This document shows positions 1 through 9,200 of a stretch of 32,763 bases of DNA, one piece after another. The position numbers and the translations under genes are program-made. The stretch's first letter is position 1. Each line of letters starts with the position of its first letter. Origin of the DNA: Pleurotus djamor (taxonomy: Eukaryota; Basidiomycota; Agaricomycetes; Agaricales; Pleurotaceae); contig JAPEVF010000509.1 of assembly GCA_029747585.1 (NCBI GenBank), positions 1 to 32,763 of the forward strand. The letters run 5' to 3'. The notes beneath the pieces were generated by a model. It had not been told where the DNA came from and did not search any database. It saw only the letters and a program-made list of their open reading frames with translations.

Positions 1-230
1 CACAAAAAGCATGTCATCAGCAGTCAGCAATTTCCCACAGACCCTGCAAAAGCCATGAAAAGCTGTGGGAGCAGCTGCGACTTTTCACAGGATCTGAAAA
101 AGCCACCGAAAGCTGTGAAAGCAAGAACACACCTGATCAAACTTTTGTGGAAGCTATAAAAGCATCATAAAGCTGGCTGTAAAATTAAAGGCATCTACAA
201 AAGCATTGAAAGAACACTTTCCAACTTTCA
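1..230. repeat. AAAAGC-rich degenerate short repeat
   Basis: The first ~230 bases contain about a dozen irregularly spaced matches to AAAAGC or AAAGC, often extended as AAAAGCCATG or AAAGCTGTG (near 4, 48, 58, 92, 107, 115, 157, 168, 202). There is no open frame of note and the stretch is A-rich compared with what follows. Clustered short motifs like this occur in subterminal parts of DNA transposons or in degenerate minisatellites. The window edge cuts the stretch, so its full extent and any terminal repeat cannot be seen. Confidence 0.4.
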
Positions 231-299
231 GTACTTTGAATAACCAACACTTTTTACGTTGTAGATTTTTTATGCTCCTACTCAAAACAGGTTTTCCTG

Positions 300-910
300 A
301 TGTAGAATGAAGTCGCGAGAAAGCAGAGCCGTCGTCTGTAGAGTAGCTACGTACTCTAGGGAACCTGGGATAGTATGAGCGACGCCGGTGGAGAAAAATT
401 GAGAGTAGAACGCGTACCGTTTAAAGGCGATCGTTGAGGAGGTGATGTGGGCTGGGGTGCGCATCAATCTGAAGTGCAGACAGCGCCGAAGACGTGGACT
501 AAGCGTCTCAGAACAACGACATGGAGGCGGTGGGATGGATATCGCTGGGGCTTGAATCGACCAGCATGTCCCACGAACATGTCCCCGCTAACATGGTCCA
601 TCTTCATCATCCAGCGCGCAAGTTCCAGGCTCAAACGCCATCGTTAAAGATACCTCCTCCAACTCATAGCCAATTGATACGGCAACAAGTCGACCATCTT
701 CTCGACATCCCTACACCGGAGGACACGATCGAGGAGCGTACATTCCTGGGGATTTTCCTTGAGGACGGAATGAGGGGGCAACGGCGTGATGGAAGGGCTC
801 GAACTCGAAAGCTGAGACTTGGGAGGTCGTAGCGCGGCGATGAGCGACGATGTGTTGAGCGTCGTCGAAATTCAAGCTTCAGGCGAGGTTGGAGTCACGT
901 TGCATAGAGC
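300..910 (-). pseudogene. Relic of recurring gene family, copy 1 (partial)
   Basis: This block aligns along its length with 4110-4720: both carry the GAGTAGCTAC..TACTCT stretch, 'gcgccgaagac', 'gcttga.tcgacc', 'atccagcgcgcaa.ttccaggct' and 'tcgaaagct.aga.ct'. On the minus strand an exon-like piece ends at a putative splice donor AACG|GTACGC near 415, at the same place as donors near 4230 (AACG|GTACGT) and 1307 (AACG|GTATGT). No intact frame runs through it. I do not recognise the protein. It reads as a decayed copy of a multi-exon minus-strand gene. A noncoding repeat remains possible, but preserved donors favour a former gene. Confidence 0.4.
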
Positions 911-959
911 AGATGAGACTGAAATGTGAATCTTAGGCGTCGCAGCCCATTAGGGAGAT

Positions 960-2400
960 AAGCTACTCGACGACGATGATGTCAACGATGCGCGCAAAAG
1001 AACGCGACGGTCATGGAAGGGAACGCTTTGCGACGAGGGGAACGTGATCGTCGCGGCGCTTGAGCTTCCTTCGAGTACCGTTTCTCTTGTTTCCGTCCCA
1101 GAAAGATATCATGGTTCGGGCGTTAATCCGCCTTCTCCGCTATAGCCCCCACCGCCGCCGAATTCCTCCACTCGCAGCTCCATCTTCGTCTCGGGCTTGA
1201 GCAGGGTGTTTTGAAGTTACCAGAGCGCGGATCTACGATTTATCCCTAGGAGTAGGGCAGCGTGAGCAACGGTGACCGGAAGGAATTTAGTATGTAGCAC
1301 ATACCGTTCGAGTGGAATTGGGGAAGGCACGATAAGGGATGGATACGTGGGACGACGGCCAAGGATGATGATGACGAAGGAAGTGCGATAGACATGGCTC
1401 ATGGAGGAGAAACGTCGGCGGAACGCGCAGGCCACGACTCCACATCCTGACCAAATTCCTCTTCGTCGCCGACCATACTATCCGAAGCCTTGAAAAAAGC
1501 TTTGAAACCATCTCCGAGATTGGGACACGACCACGCCAAAGACCACTGAGTTCGCTCAAGTACACGAGCGATGAGCGTGCATGAGGCATGATGTCGTGTG
1601 AGTGCAACTTGAGGTATTGAGGTGGGATATCTGCGTATGTGGTGGTGCTCGGATTGGGGTTTTGGAGTCTGCGGTGTGGAGGTAGACGAGCGCCATCTGG
1701 CTCGGGTTGCAGGCTTCGAATAAGGTGGACGTGATGTCAGCCATCGCCATAACGAACGTGAGAGACGGATGGGATGGTGACGGCCACGAGCTTGTAATGG
1801 AGAAGCGAGAATCCGAGGTATTGTAGAGTAGGTTCCAAGCCGGGATCCGGAGTAGGAGGGTACGGCTGGGGTGGGCGTGATTTAGAAGGGAAGGAGCCGA
1901 AGCGTGAACGATGCTGGTGGGATTGATGGCCATCGAAAACGTTGAGGAGGAACCATTCTGTTGAATGATCGTGCTATTGGTCGAGCGCGATGGTACCCAA
2001 CAGCTTCCTCATCCATCCGTCGACCGTCGAGACCACACCTTCCCATTCACATGCTCGCGTTTCACTCCGGGACATCCTAGTCGATGCCGAAACGAACTGG
2101 CTTCGTCTCATTATCGCCACGGTCTTGACCCAAAGCTCCGAGCTGCGAAGAAGTCGACCCAACCCTAGAGACACAGATAGAAGAGGGAAATGAAAGCTGT
2201 TAGAGAGCTGAATGTTGAGGCGAAGAGATAGAGGGCTTACCTATGAGTATCGTCGCAGGGAGCTTTATCGAGGGAACAGAAAGTCCGCGAAACGGCGTCA
2301 GGTTTGACTGGGATGGAGAGTCTGGAGGTTGAGACGAGGACGAAAGTATTGCCGTCGGTTTCGAACTTGACTCAACCGATGAACAAGGATAGTGTCATTC
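960..2400 (-). pseudogene. Relic of recurring gene family, copy 2
   Basis: 990-1200 matches 3840-4110 (cgatgcgcgcaaaag.acgcgacggtcatgg, then gcttgagcttccttcgagtacc). 1200-1330 repeats the donor-bearing block of copy 1. 2235-2290 matches 5185-5235 and holds a minus-strand donor ATACTCATAG|GTAAGC shared with ATACTCATAG|GTACGT at 5187. Translating upstream of that donor gives ...LDKAPCDDTHR here and ...LNKGLCANTHR at the other copy, so the resemblance extends to protein level. Frames are interrupted by stops, and I take it as a non-functional copy. Function of the parent gene: unknown. Confidence 0.42.
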
Positions 2401-2529
2401 TGACGACTCTGTAGAGAGGAGAGGCGGGAGTGGGAGGTCGTGCTCCCGATTCGTGTGCTGGCTGGGAAGTGGTGCTTTCATCGGGATTCCTTGTTGGTGA
2501 AAACCAAGCGCACGGCCGTGGTGATCAAT

Positions 2530-2563
2530 TATAGCGGTTTGCAAAATAGATGGCGCCGGCGCG
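2530..2563 (+). repeat. Left terminal inverted repeat of the 543-bp element
   Basis: Reads TATAGCGGTTTGC.. inward and ends in a GC-only tract just before an undetermined base and six T. It pairs with 3039-3072 on the opposite strand with five mismatches. Confidence 0.55.
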
Positions 2564-3038
2564 NTTTTTTCACAAAAAAACTGCATTGCATCTGACACCT
2601 TCCGAGAAGCATAACTCACGAACATGGTGTCGGATTGCCTTCTGCTGCAGACAAATATTTCTCATTTATACTCACTCTAGGGCGCCCCAGGGTTTCTTTT
2701 CAGATTCATTGACATTTTGTTGAGTTGCTTTTTGGTTGCAGGATCACTCGGAAAAGGCAGACTTTGAGTACGGGCGCAATTTCTGCTCCAATGGATGGAT
2801 ACGAAGCTTCGAGGATGGTCAACTGCTCGAGGTCATGATGACATGCAAGGCGGAGGCGGTAATGAGCCAGGTCAAGTCTCGTGGAAAACTTTTTTGGTCC
2901 CTGAAAATAACGGGGCGACCTAGCTCAAAGGATTTCAAGCAATTCATACGCTGGAATCAAGTCACTCCGAGTTGTTGATGCAAAGATATGGGTCGCCGAA
3001 GATGTCATACGCGATGGCGNAAAAAAAACAATCGAAAA

Positions 3039-3072
3039 GGCGCCCGCGCCAACTATTTTGCAAACAGCAATA
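3039..3072 (-). repeat. Right terminal inverted repeat of the 543-bp element
   Basis: Read on the minus strand it is TATTGCTGTTTGC.., followed by the GC tract. It mirrors the left end. Confidence 0.55.
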
Positions 3073-3169
3073 ATCGACTTGTTGAGTTGGATATCGAGGT
3101 CACCAGCCAAGGAGAAGAGGAGAGGAGGATGAGACTCAGATGGTGACGTTTAGAGTTGGAAAAGTTAGC

Positions 3170-3560
3170 GGGTGCGAAGGAAAGTGTACGCGCGTCGCCT
3201 CCACGTGGGATTAGACTTTTAGGTTGCCTGGATCAACGGTCCGACTAATGCCCCCGAATTCTGTATCCCCATCGTTCGAGGAGACCATCAAGGCAGCGAT
3301 ACTATGTAATGGTGTGGGAGGTGAAGGAGGTAAAGGGTGGGGTACAGTCGTCCCAATTTCCGAAGCTTGGTGTTGAAAATCGGTCTTGGTCTTTGAACTC
3401 TTCGTCAGATCCACAGCTAAATCTGTCTTCATCGTCTCCTCCCTCTCAATGTTCCGCTCTTCATGTACCCGTGGTATCATTCTTGAAANCCCCCCAACGA
3501 CCCACAGCTCCCATCCCGTTGTGATGACGATAGTCGCAAAGATATCCTCTATTAGGAGCC
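3170..3560 (-). pseudogene. Relic gene-family block shared with 9100-9480
   Basis: 3180-3270 aligns closely with 9103-9195: gtgtacgcgcgtcgc..ccacgtggga, then gacttttagg, then gatcaacggtccgactaatgcc. A looser match follows (3385-3460 with 9340-9400, both containing ttcgtca and cttcgt..tcctccctc). The order of blocks here and in the 7.6-9.5 kb copy is the same, so this is probably the upstream end of relic copy 2, separated from it by the inverted-repeat element. Single undetermined base at 3489 before six C. Confidence 0.38.
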
Positions 3561-3689
3561 GCCAGCGCCGTTTCTCAAGCTACCATGCGCAACATCCCTA
3601 GAGCAATCAAGGCGGACAACGGATGCATTGACGTCTATGAAGCAAATCGTGGTCGTCGATGAGCAGCAACGAGTACGACATCACACAGG

Positions 3690-5480
3690 AGTGAGGAGGG
3701 CATGGCCTTCGAGCTCCAAGTGGATATATTGAGGTCGGGTGAGACAAAAGGTGAGAATCGTCGCCTTCTATCCCCAGTCTCTGCTACCAGTAATATCCAA
3801 CCGGGTAGTGTTGTTGCTCGTAACTGCTCGAAGACGTTGATAGCAACGATGCGCGCAAAAGGACGCGACGGTCATGGGAGGGAACGTGGGCGTTGTAGGG
3901 CTTGAGCTTCCTTCGAGTACCATCTCTCTTGCTTCCGTTCCAGAACGGCATTGGGGCTCTGGAGTTGACTCTTCTGATCTATAAACCCCCACCGCCACCA
4001 GATTCCTCCACTCACAGCTCCGTATTCATCGTCGTCTTCATCGACCTTCCCACCTCCCATCTCCCTCTTGCCACACAAAATCGGAAATACGCGAGGACTC
4101 AAGCTCGAGCAGCGTAGATTGAAGCCGTCATAGAGCGGAGCAGTCGCCAGTAGTCTATAGAGTAGCTACATACTCTCGGGTACCTAGGATAGCATGAGCG
4201 ACGCCGATGGGAAGGAATTGAGAGTTGAGTACGTACCGTTCGAATGGAATCGCTAAGGATATGATATGGTATTGGCGGTGTATCAATCACAAGTGCGGGC
4301 AGCGCCGAAGACAGCGACCAAACGTCGAAGAACAGCGGTACGGAGGTGATGGGACGGATATCAATGAGGCTTGAGTCGACCAGCCTGGGTCTGCTGACAA
4401 CATCCATCTTCATCGACCATCGTCCAGCGCGCAATTTCCAGGCTGGACCAGCACCTTTCAACGACCTTCCAACTAATGATGACACCGATATGCCAACAAT
4501 CATCTGGTCATCCCCAGCATCTGGAGGACACAGTCGATGAGCGGATATTTCTTAGGGCATTGATTTCGTACGGAATGAGGGGGCGACGACTGCCTGTGGG
4601 TGATGGAAAGGTTCGACCTCGAAAGCTCAGAACTGGGTGGTTGTAGCGCGGGTATAGAGCGGCGATGAGCGAAGATGCATTTAGCGTCGCTCAAAATCAA
4701 GCTTCAGGCCTTCAGGTTGCACAGCGACGCGGCTCCAGAGGAGGCGAGAGATGGACATGATGCCGTGATGGAGGAGTCAGAAGCCGATGCGCCGTAGAGG
4801 GGGTGGGATGGGGGATGGGAAGAGAGACGGTGTGGCTGGAAGATTTCAGTGAGCTTGAACAATGTAGAGATCGATCATGGGCGAAAGTGGTGCAACGTTG
4901 AGCACGAGGATTGAATATTGAATATTGAATATTGATGGCCATGTCAGTAACACTCCCCAACCTCTCCCTTGGATACTCAGGCCTTGAAACCATTCCTTCC
5001 CTGATCCACGGTCAGATCTGCTCTGAAGGCTGCTAGTAGAGTAAAGGCCTTTCATATTGAAGCACCTGTGTTGAACTAACGCATGCGGCGTGCGAGAAGC
5101 CGACGAAGCGCTATAGAAAGGAGGGGAGAAGGGGGAGGGAAGCAGTTAGGGCGCGTTCCACCGTCATGCAGAGGGGAGCACGTACCTATGAGTATTGGCG
5201 CAGAGACCTTTGTTGAGGACACGAAAAATCCACAAGACCGCATAGGTCTTGAGAGGGTGGATGACGGATGGGTACTGGCCAGAGACAAGCATGAAGAGGA
5301 TTCCGGCAAGTAAGAAAAGAGCTATGCTCGAGGCTTATTGAACCCATCGACGTCATAACTACTCTGAAACAGAGAGGAAAAGGGATGCTTCCGTATCGAT
5401 GTCGTGGGAAGGGGATTGGCAGCTGGAAAAGATGGGAAGGGAAGTGTACGCGCGTCGTCTCCATGTCCAGGACCCACATG
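3690..5480 (-). pseudogene. Relic of recurring gene family, copy 3
   Basis: In minus-strand order this copy holds the 5480-5070 block (shared with 9130-8640), the 4950-4110 block (shared with 910-300 and in part 8380-8230) and the 4110-3690 block (shared with 1200-960). Putative donors at 5187 (ATAG|GTACGT) and 4230 (AACG|GTACGT) fall at homologous places in the other copies. Between 5340 and 5190 one minus frame reads hydrophobic (FLLAGILFMLVSGQYP...), suggesting a membrane protein ancestor. Stops and frame changes prevent a continuous product. Identity of the family is not known to me. Confidence 0.42.
4911..4935. repeat. TTGAATA heptamer tandem repeat
   Basis: Three perfect TTGAATA units and a partial fourth, inside relic copy 3. 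The other copies lack it, so it is a local expansion. Confidence 0.75.
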
Positions 5481-6794
5481 GGGTTACCGTTTTGGCTTTC
5501 TTCCGGCGATTTGCCTCGGAAATTTCGGACTGTGTTTTACAGCCGGTCTTGAAGCAGAGGCAGCCAAATGATGGAGAGACAAGAACAAGACTTCCACATC
5601 CTGCTTTGCTCAGATCCGTGGATGACGGCGATGGACAGCCACATTGCCGGTTGTTGGGTGGAAACGCTCGAAACGCGACGTTCTACCACTCACATTCCTT
5701 GCTGGGCATGAGAGTAGCAATCTAATCTCCAGGAAAACCCGCCGTCCCCGCCATCCAGATTCCATGGTTCTTCTGATACAGAACACATATCACATATCAC
5801 CTTCCAGACATTTGTTTGATGGTGAGGTAGCGGAGCGCTGCGGGGGCTACCGAGCAGCAGTACGGTCAGTGGGCTGTTTGTCAATGAGAAAATGGTTATA
5901 TCTGATGGAGAAGGTTGGGTGTGGGTGGAGGACAATGGCCGCGTCGGTTGGTACAGTCATATTGGTCATATGGCACAAAGNTTTTTTAGCACCTTCCTGG
6001 TTTGGCAGGCGTGCGCTTAAGCACTAGTGTTGCGAGATTCAAGCGAGATTCAATCATTTCCCAATCATTTCCTCTCTCATTCGAAAACCATGAAATTGGC
6101 CGATTCTTCTGCTACAAATCCTCAGTAGTCCAGGACCTGCCCCATACCCGCCTTAAAATAAAAACTTGTCCACCGAGGATGTACTCCAGCCTGCCCTATT
6201 CACTCAGGGGCACCGTCCTTCCGAAAATGGGGCGGGGTGCAGCTGCGTCTTGACGGGGCTCGGGGTGTCCCGTGGGAGAGCCACGCGCGCCAAGGTGGCG
6301 GCGGTCCTGAATCTTACTGTCACACGCTAAGCGCTCGTCAATCTTATCTTACTGGATGAATCTTATTTTACTACTTTCGTATACTTCCGTGTCCCGTATC
6401 CAGTTGAGTGATGTGGTTACCATCTGACATCTGTATCATCTGCTTACTGAACATTGGTGTCATCCATGAAGGTATTCAACATGGGGCAATGCTGATGATG
6501 TGTAACGCTCGCTCGGAAGAGCCAAATTCCGATCGCCAGGTAGCCACATAATATGTCTGTGTTGTAAATGCATCAGAGAGGATACCATTGCTGCAATTGT
6601 GACCTCAACTATGCGTGACCTGTCACTATCCTTTGCTTGTGGTAACTGGTGCGGCATGAGAAGCCCTCACACCCAGTTGAATTTGCGTGCCGACAAACTT
6701 TCCGTAACAATGAAGTTGGCTTAGTGTTAAAATGCTTGCCCGAGGTGGGTCTAATAATGCCAACTTCCATATTCTCCCCAACGAGAAGGCTGCA
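5481..6794. other. No supported gene
   Basis: Open frames here are short, unrelated to one another and not flanked by convincing splice sites. There is one undetermined base at 5981 next to a T run. 6140-6300 is GC-rich (..aaaatggggcggggtgc..) and 6310-6380 has repeated 'aatctta' words. I see no promoter that clearly belongs to the gene starting at 6795. Confidence 0.5.
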
Positions 6795-7503
6795 ATGCCT
6801 CTCGCCAACAGTGGAAATGTGCGGATGGGCTCTTATAACGATGTCGCAGGTAACCAATGGAACTACAACATAACGACCATCCACAACCATATCCACGGTC
6901 CTTCCACGTCCAACACTTCTCAAGAAAACCACCTCCCTGCCAACCCTACCATCCAGAGAGTGTCCAGCCCCAAAGGTTGGCGCACCGCCTTCGGTCGTTT
7001 CCGCGGCATTGCCTACACTCGGAAGAGCAAGGACATCGATTCCTCTGTCATTGAAGATGGCGAACTTCTGCCGGTTTTGATGCGCTTCATGGGAATCAAC
7101 ACGGAGGATGATGTTGAGCAGTTCGTCAAAAGGCTTTGTGGTCAGGACAGGTATGCATGCTCAGTGTTCTCTACCGAAGCCCTTCTTTGTTCTGAGATGT
7201 TTCCGCATAGTGATGTTGTCGACGGCGCAGCGATCGCTCACATTGACGATCAACTCGAACTCGTTTATGACCTTCTTTGTGAACTCTACTCACAGCGTAG
7301 CAACCAGAAAGGGTTCAAGATATGCTTGGGAGAAATATTTGCCCTGACTGGGTACCGCCCCTCAAATTCGGTACGAATCCACATTGTCTTCTTGAGAACC
7401 CCACATAATCTGACCATGGAACGATTAGGAAACAAAGATCAGACGTTGCTCAAAAATTGTGTTGAAAATTCTATCATGGCTCGACTACATGGCGAAATCT
7501 TGA
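6795..7503 (+). CDS. YNDVA-motif protein 1 (helical, 216 aa)
   Basis: Function unknown. The ATG at 6795 is chosen because it gives MP.. and places the motif SYNDVAGNQWNYN at residue 13, exactly as in the gene at 21443; a more upstream in-frame ATG (6732) exists. Residues 14-35 are Asn/Thr/His-rich (NITTIHNHIHG), then a linker with basic residues, then a largely helical region from about 90. A canonical 58-nt intron (7371-7428, GTACGA..CTGAC..TTAG) joins residue 192 to a last exon ending at 7503; the resulting tail (E..KIRR..K) resembles the paralogue at 13.6-14.2 kb (E..SIER..R). Without splicing the frame runs to 7628, but its last ~10 residues come from the neighbouring relic repeat, so I prefer the spliced model. 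Expression is unproven. Confidence 0.62.
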
Positions 7504-7599
7504 ACCTTCCGCTCCAAGTCCGCGATCATAGTCCGGGGAAGCACAAGCGCGATGTGGAACGAAGGGAACCGATGGTATGTTGTGGCAAGCCTCCGGCCG

Positions 7600-9200
7600 T
7601 GAAAGTTGAAATGGGAGGGAGAGCCTAGAGTCGTCATCCCAGCGTTAATGTTGAGCATTCTGCTCGTATGTAGCCCGGAAACGGTTCAAAGCATCTTCAT
7701 CACATCCTCTTCTTTCCTCTTCTTCGCCACCAGACCGTAAGGGATCGTCCCTTCTTCCTCCTTGCCCTCCAGGTCGACTAAGCCGTGTTCACGACCGCCC
7801 AACGACGCCAGCGCGATACATCAGACAGCAAACGACGCTGGTCGTCCGGAGAAGAGCAACCGCTTGAATGAGGGACAGAGGATTCTCCGGAACTGGGGTA
7901 GTCGAATGCCAGAGGCTGCGAAGTTGAGAAAACAATGAGTAACGGGATATAAGAAGTTCGTGAGGAGGGAAGAGCTTACTTGGATTTTGTCATGTTGTAT
8001 GGGATTAGCGTATGCTTGTAGATGATGGGGATGATCATTAAGTCAATGTCGATTGATTTGCCCCCCATCGCCACCTATGCAAGCTCCCTCTTAGACTCCT
8101 GCTACAGGTCGTATCGTTGTCGCGCCGACATCCTACTCCCTTACCGCAGCGTACAATCCCGATCACAGATGACGGCGGGGTGGAGCAGCGACAGCCTGAA
8201 ACTGACTCTCATGTTTCGCGGTGGCTGGGTATATGGGCGATGGAAAGCTTCGAACTCGAGTGTGGGCATAGAGCGATGATGAGCTACGATTATCAGACAG
8301 CGACGCGGCTCTGAGAGAGGTTTGAGATGGAGGCGCTGATGAAAAACATGAGGGCGTGATGGAGGAGCGAGAAGCCGATGCGCTGTAGAGTACGTGGTAT
8401 AGGATGTGGGAAGTAAAGTGGTGAAGAAGCGAGGCTTCAGTCCAGGAAGGGAAGGTTGGAGGATGAACCAATGGCGGTCGAAAAAGACGGGGAGGAGCCA
8501 CTTCCATGCCGGAGGTCGTGCATGACGCTCAGTATCCAGGACTGCCTTCCCCCGTCCACCCAAGCACCGTAACCATTGCCTCCCCGATAGCCCGCGTCAT
8601 ATCGTCATCGGCATCGCTTGTGTCGACCGAGGTCGGCTGCAAACAAGTCAACCCAACCTTGAAGAAATGAAGGGAGAAGGGAGAAGGGGAGAGGGGAGCA
8701 GTTAGAGCGTGCTATACTGTCGCGAAAAAGAAAGGACGCACATATGGGCATCGGCGAGGAGAGCTTCGTTCAAAAAAGTGCAAGATGATGGATGGGTGCC
8801 GGCTAGAGGTGAACGTTTGAGCACCGAGCGGATTCCCGTCAGTAGGAGGGGAACCAGGCTCGAGGGTCATTGAACCCATCGATGTCACGACGAATCTGAA
8901 GCTAGGGAGAGGGCCAGGCGCGAACGACCGTGTTCTTGATGTGTGAGTTGGGGAGGCTGGGAGATGTTTGTGTTGAAAACGAAGCCTGTGTGTGTCACAA
9001 TCGACTCTCAAGTCTTCGAGGGCAATATGTCAAAGTCGTAGGCCATGGTGAAAACGAGGAGATGCTGATGTTGGATACTGGTCAAGTTGGCGGGTGGGAA
9101 AGGAAAGTGTACGCGCGTCGCCCCCACGTGGGATAGACTTTTAGGCTTTCTGGATCAACGGTCCGACTAATGCCTCCGAAATCCCTATCCCCACGCAGAG
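7600..9200 (-). pseudogene. Relic of recurring gene family, copy 4
   Basis: Minus-strand order: 9200-8640 (shared with 3270-3170 and 5480-5070), 8563-8230 (shared with 4800-4610), 8160-8060 (IVRCG exon), 8020-7880 and 7800-7600. Exon-like pieces match the copies at 18-20 kb and 28.4-30 kb at protein level: a piece ending in HDKIQ, a GTAAGC donor near 7977, then an acceptor and ASGIRLPQFRRIL; and a tail DEDALNRF.A.Y.QNAQH followed by a stop, where the plus-strand copy has Arg (QNARHRRW). That stop and other breaks make this copy a likely pseudogene. Its downstream end overlaps the unspliced tail of YNDVA gene 1, so the two lie tail to tail. Confidence 0.5.

Larger units (their letters stand above)
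2530..3072. mobile_element. Small inverted-repeat element (MITE-like), 543 bp
   Basis: The ends at 2530-2563 and 3039-3072 are inverted copies of each other, 29 of 34 positions identical, sharing the core GTTTGCAAAATAG followed by GC-rich TGGCGC.GGCGC. The first two bases are TA on both sides, so a TA target duplication is possible, but the exact boundary is not certain. Homopolymer runs of T or A lie just inside both ends. The interior has no transposase-like frame. Size, inverted ends and lack of coding fit a non-autonomous DNA transposon. It sits between two parts of a relic gene copy (2400 and 3170), consistent with insertion into already duplicated sequence. Confidence 0.5.

Noticed and set aside
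2736..2978. 80-codon frame inside the inverted-repeat element as a transposase remnant
   Set aside because: No DDE-type or DNA-binding motif and too short to judge.
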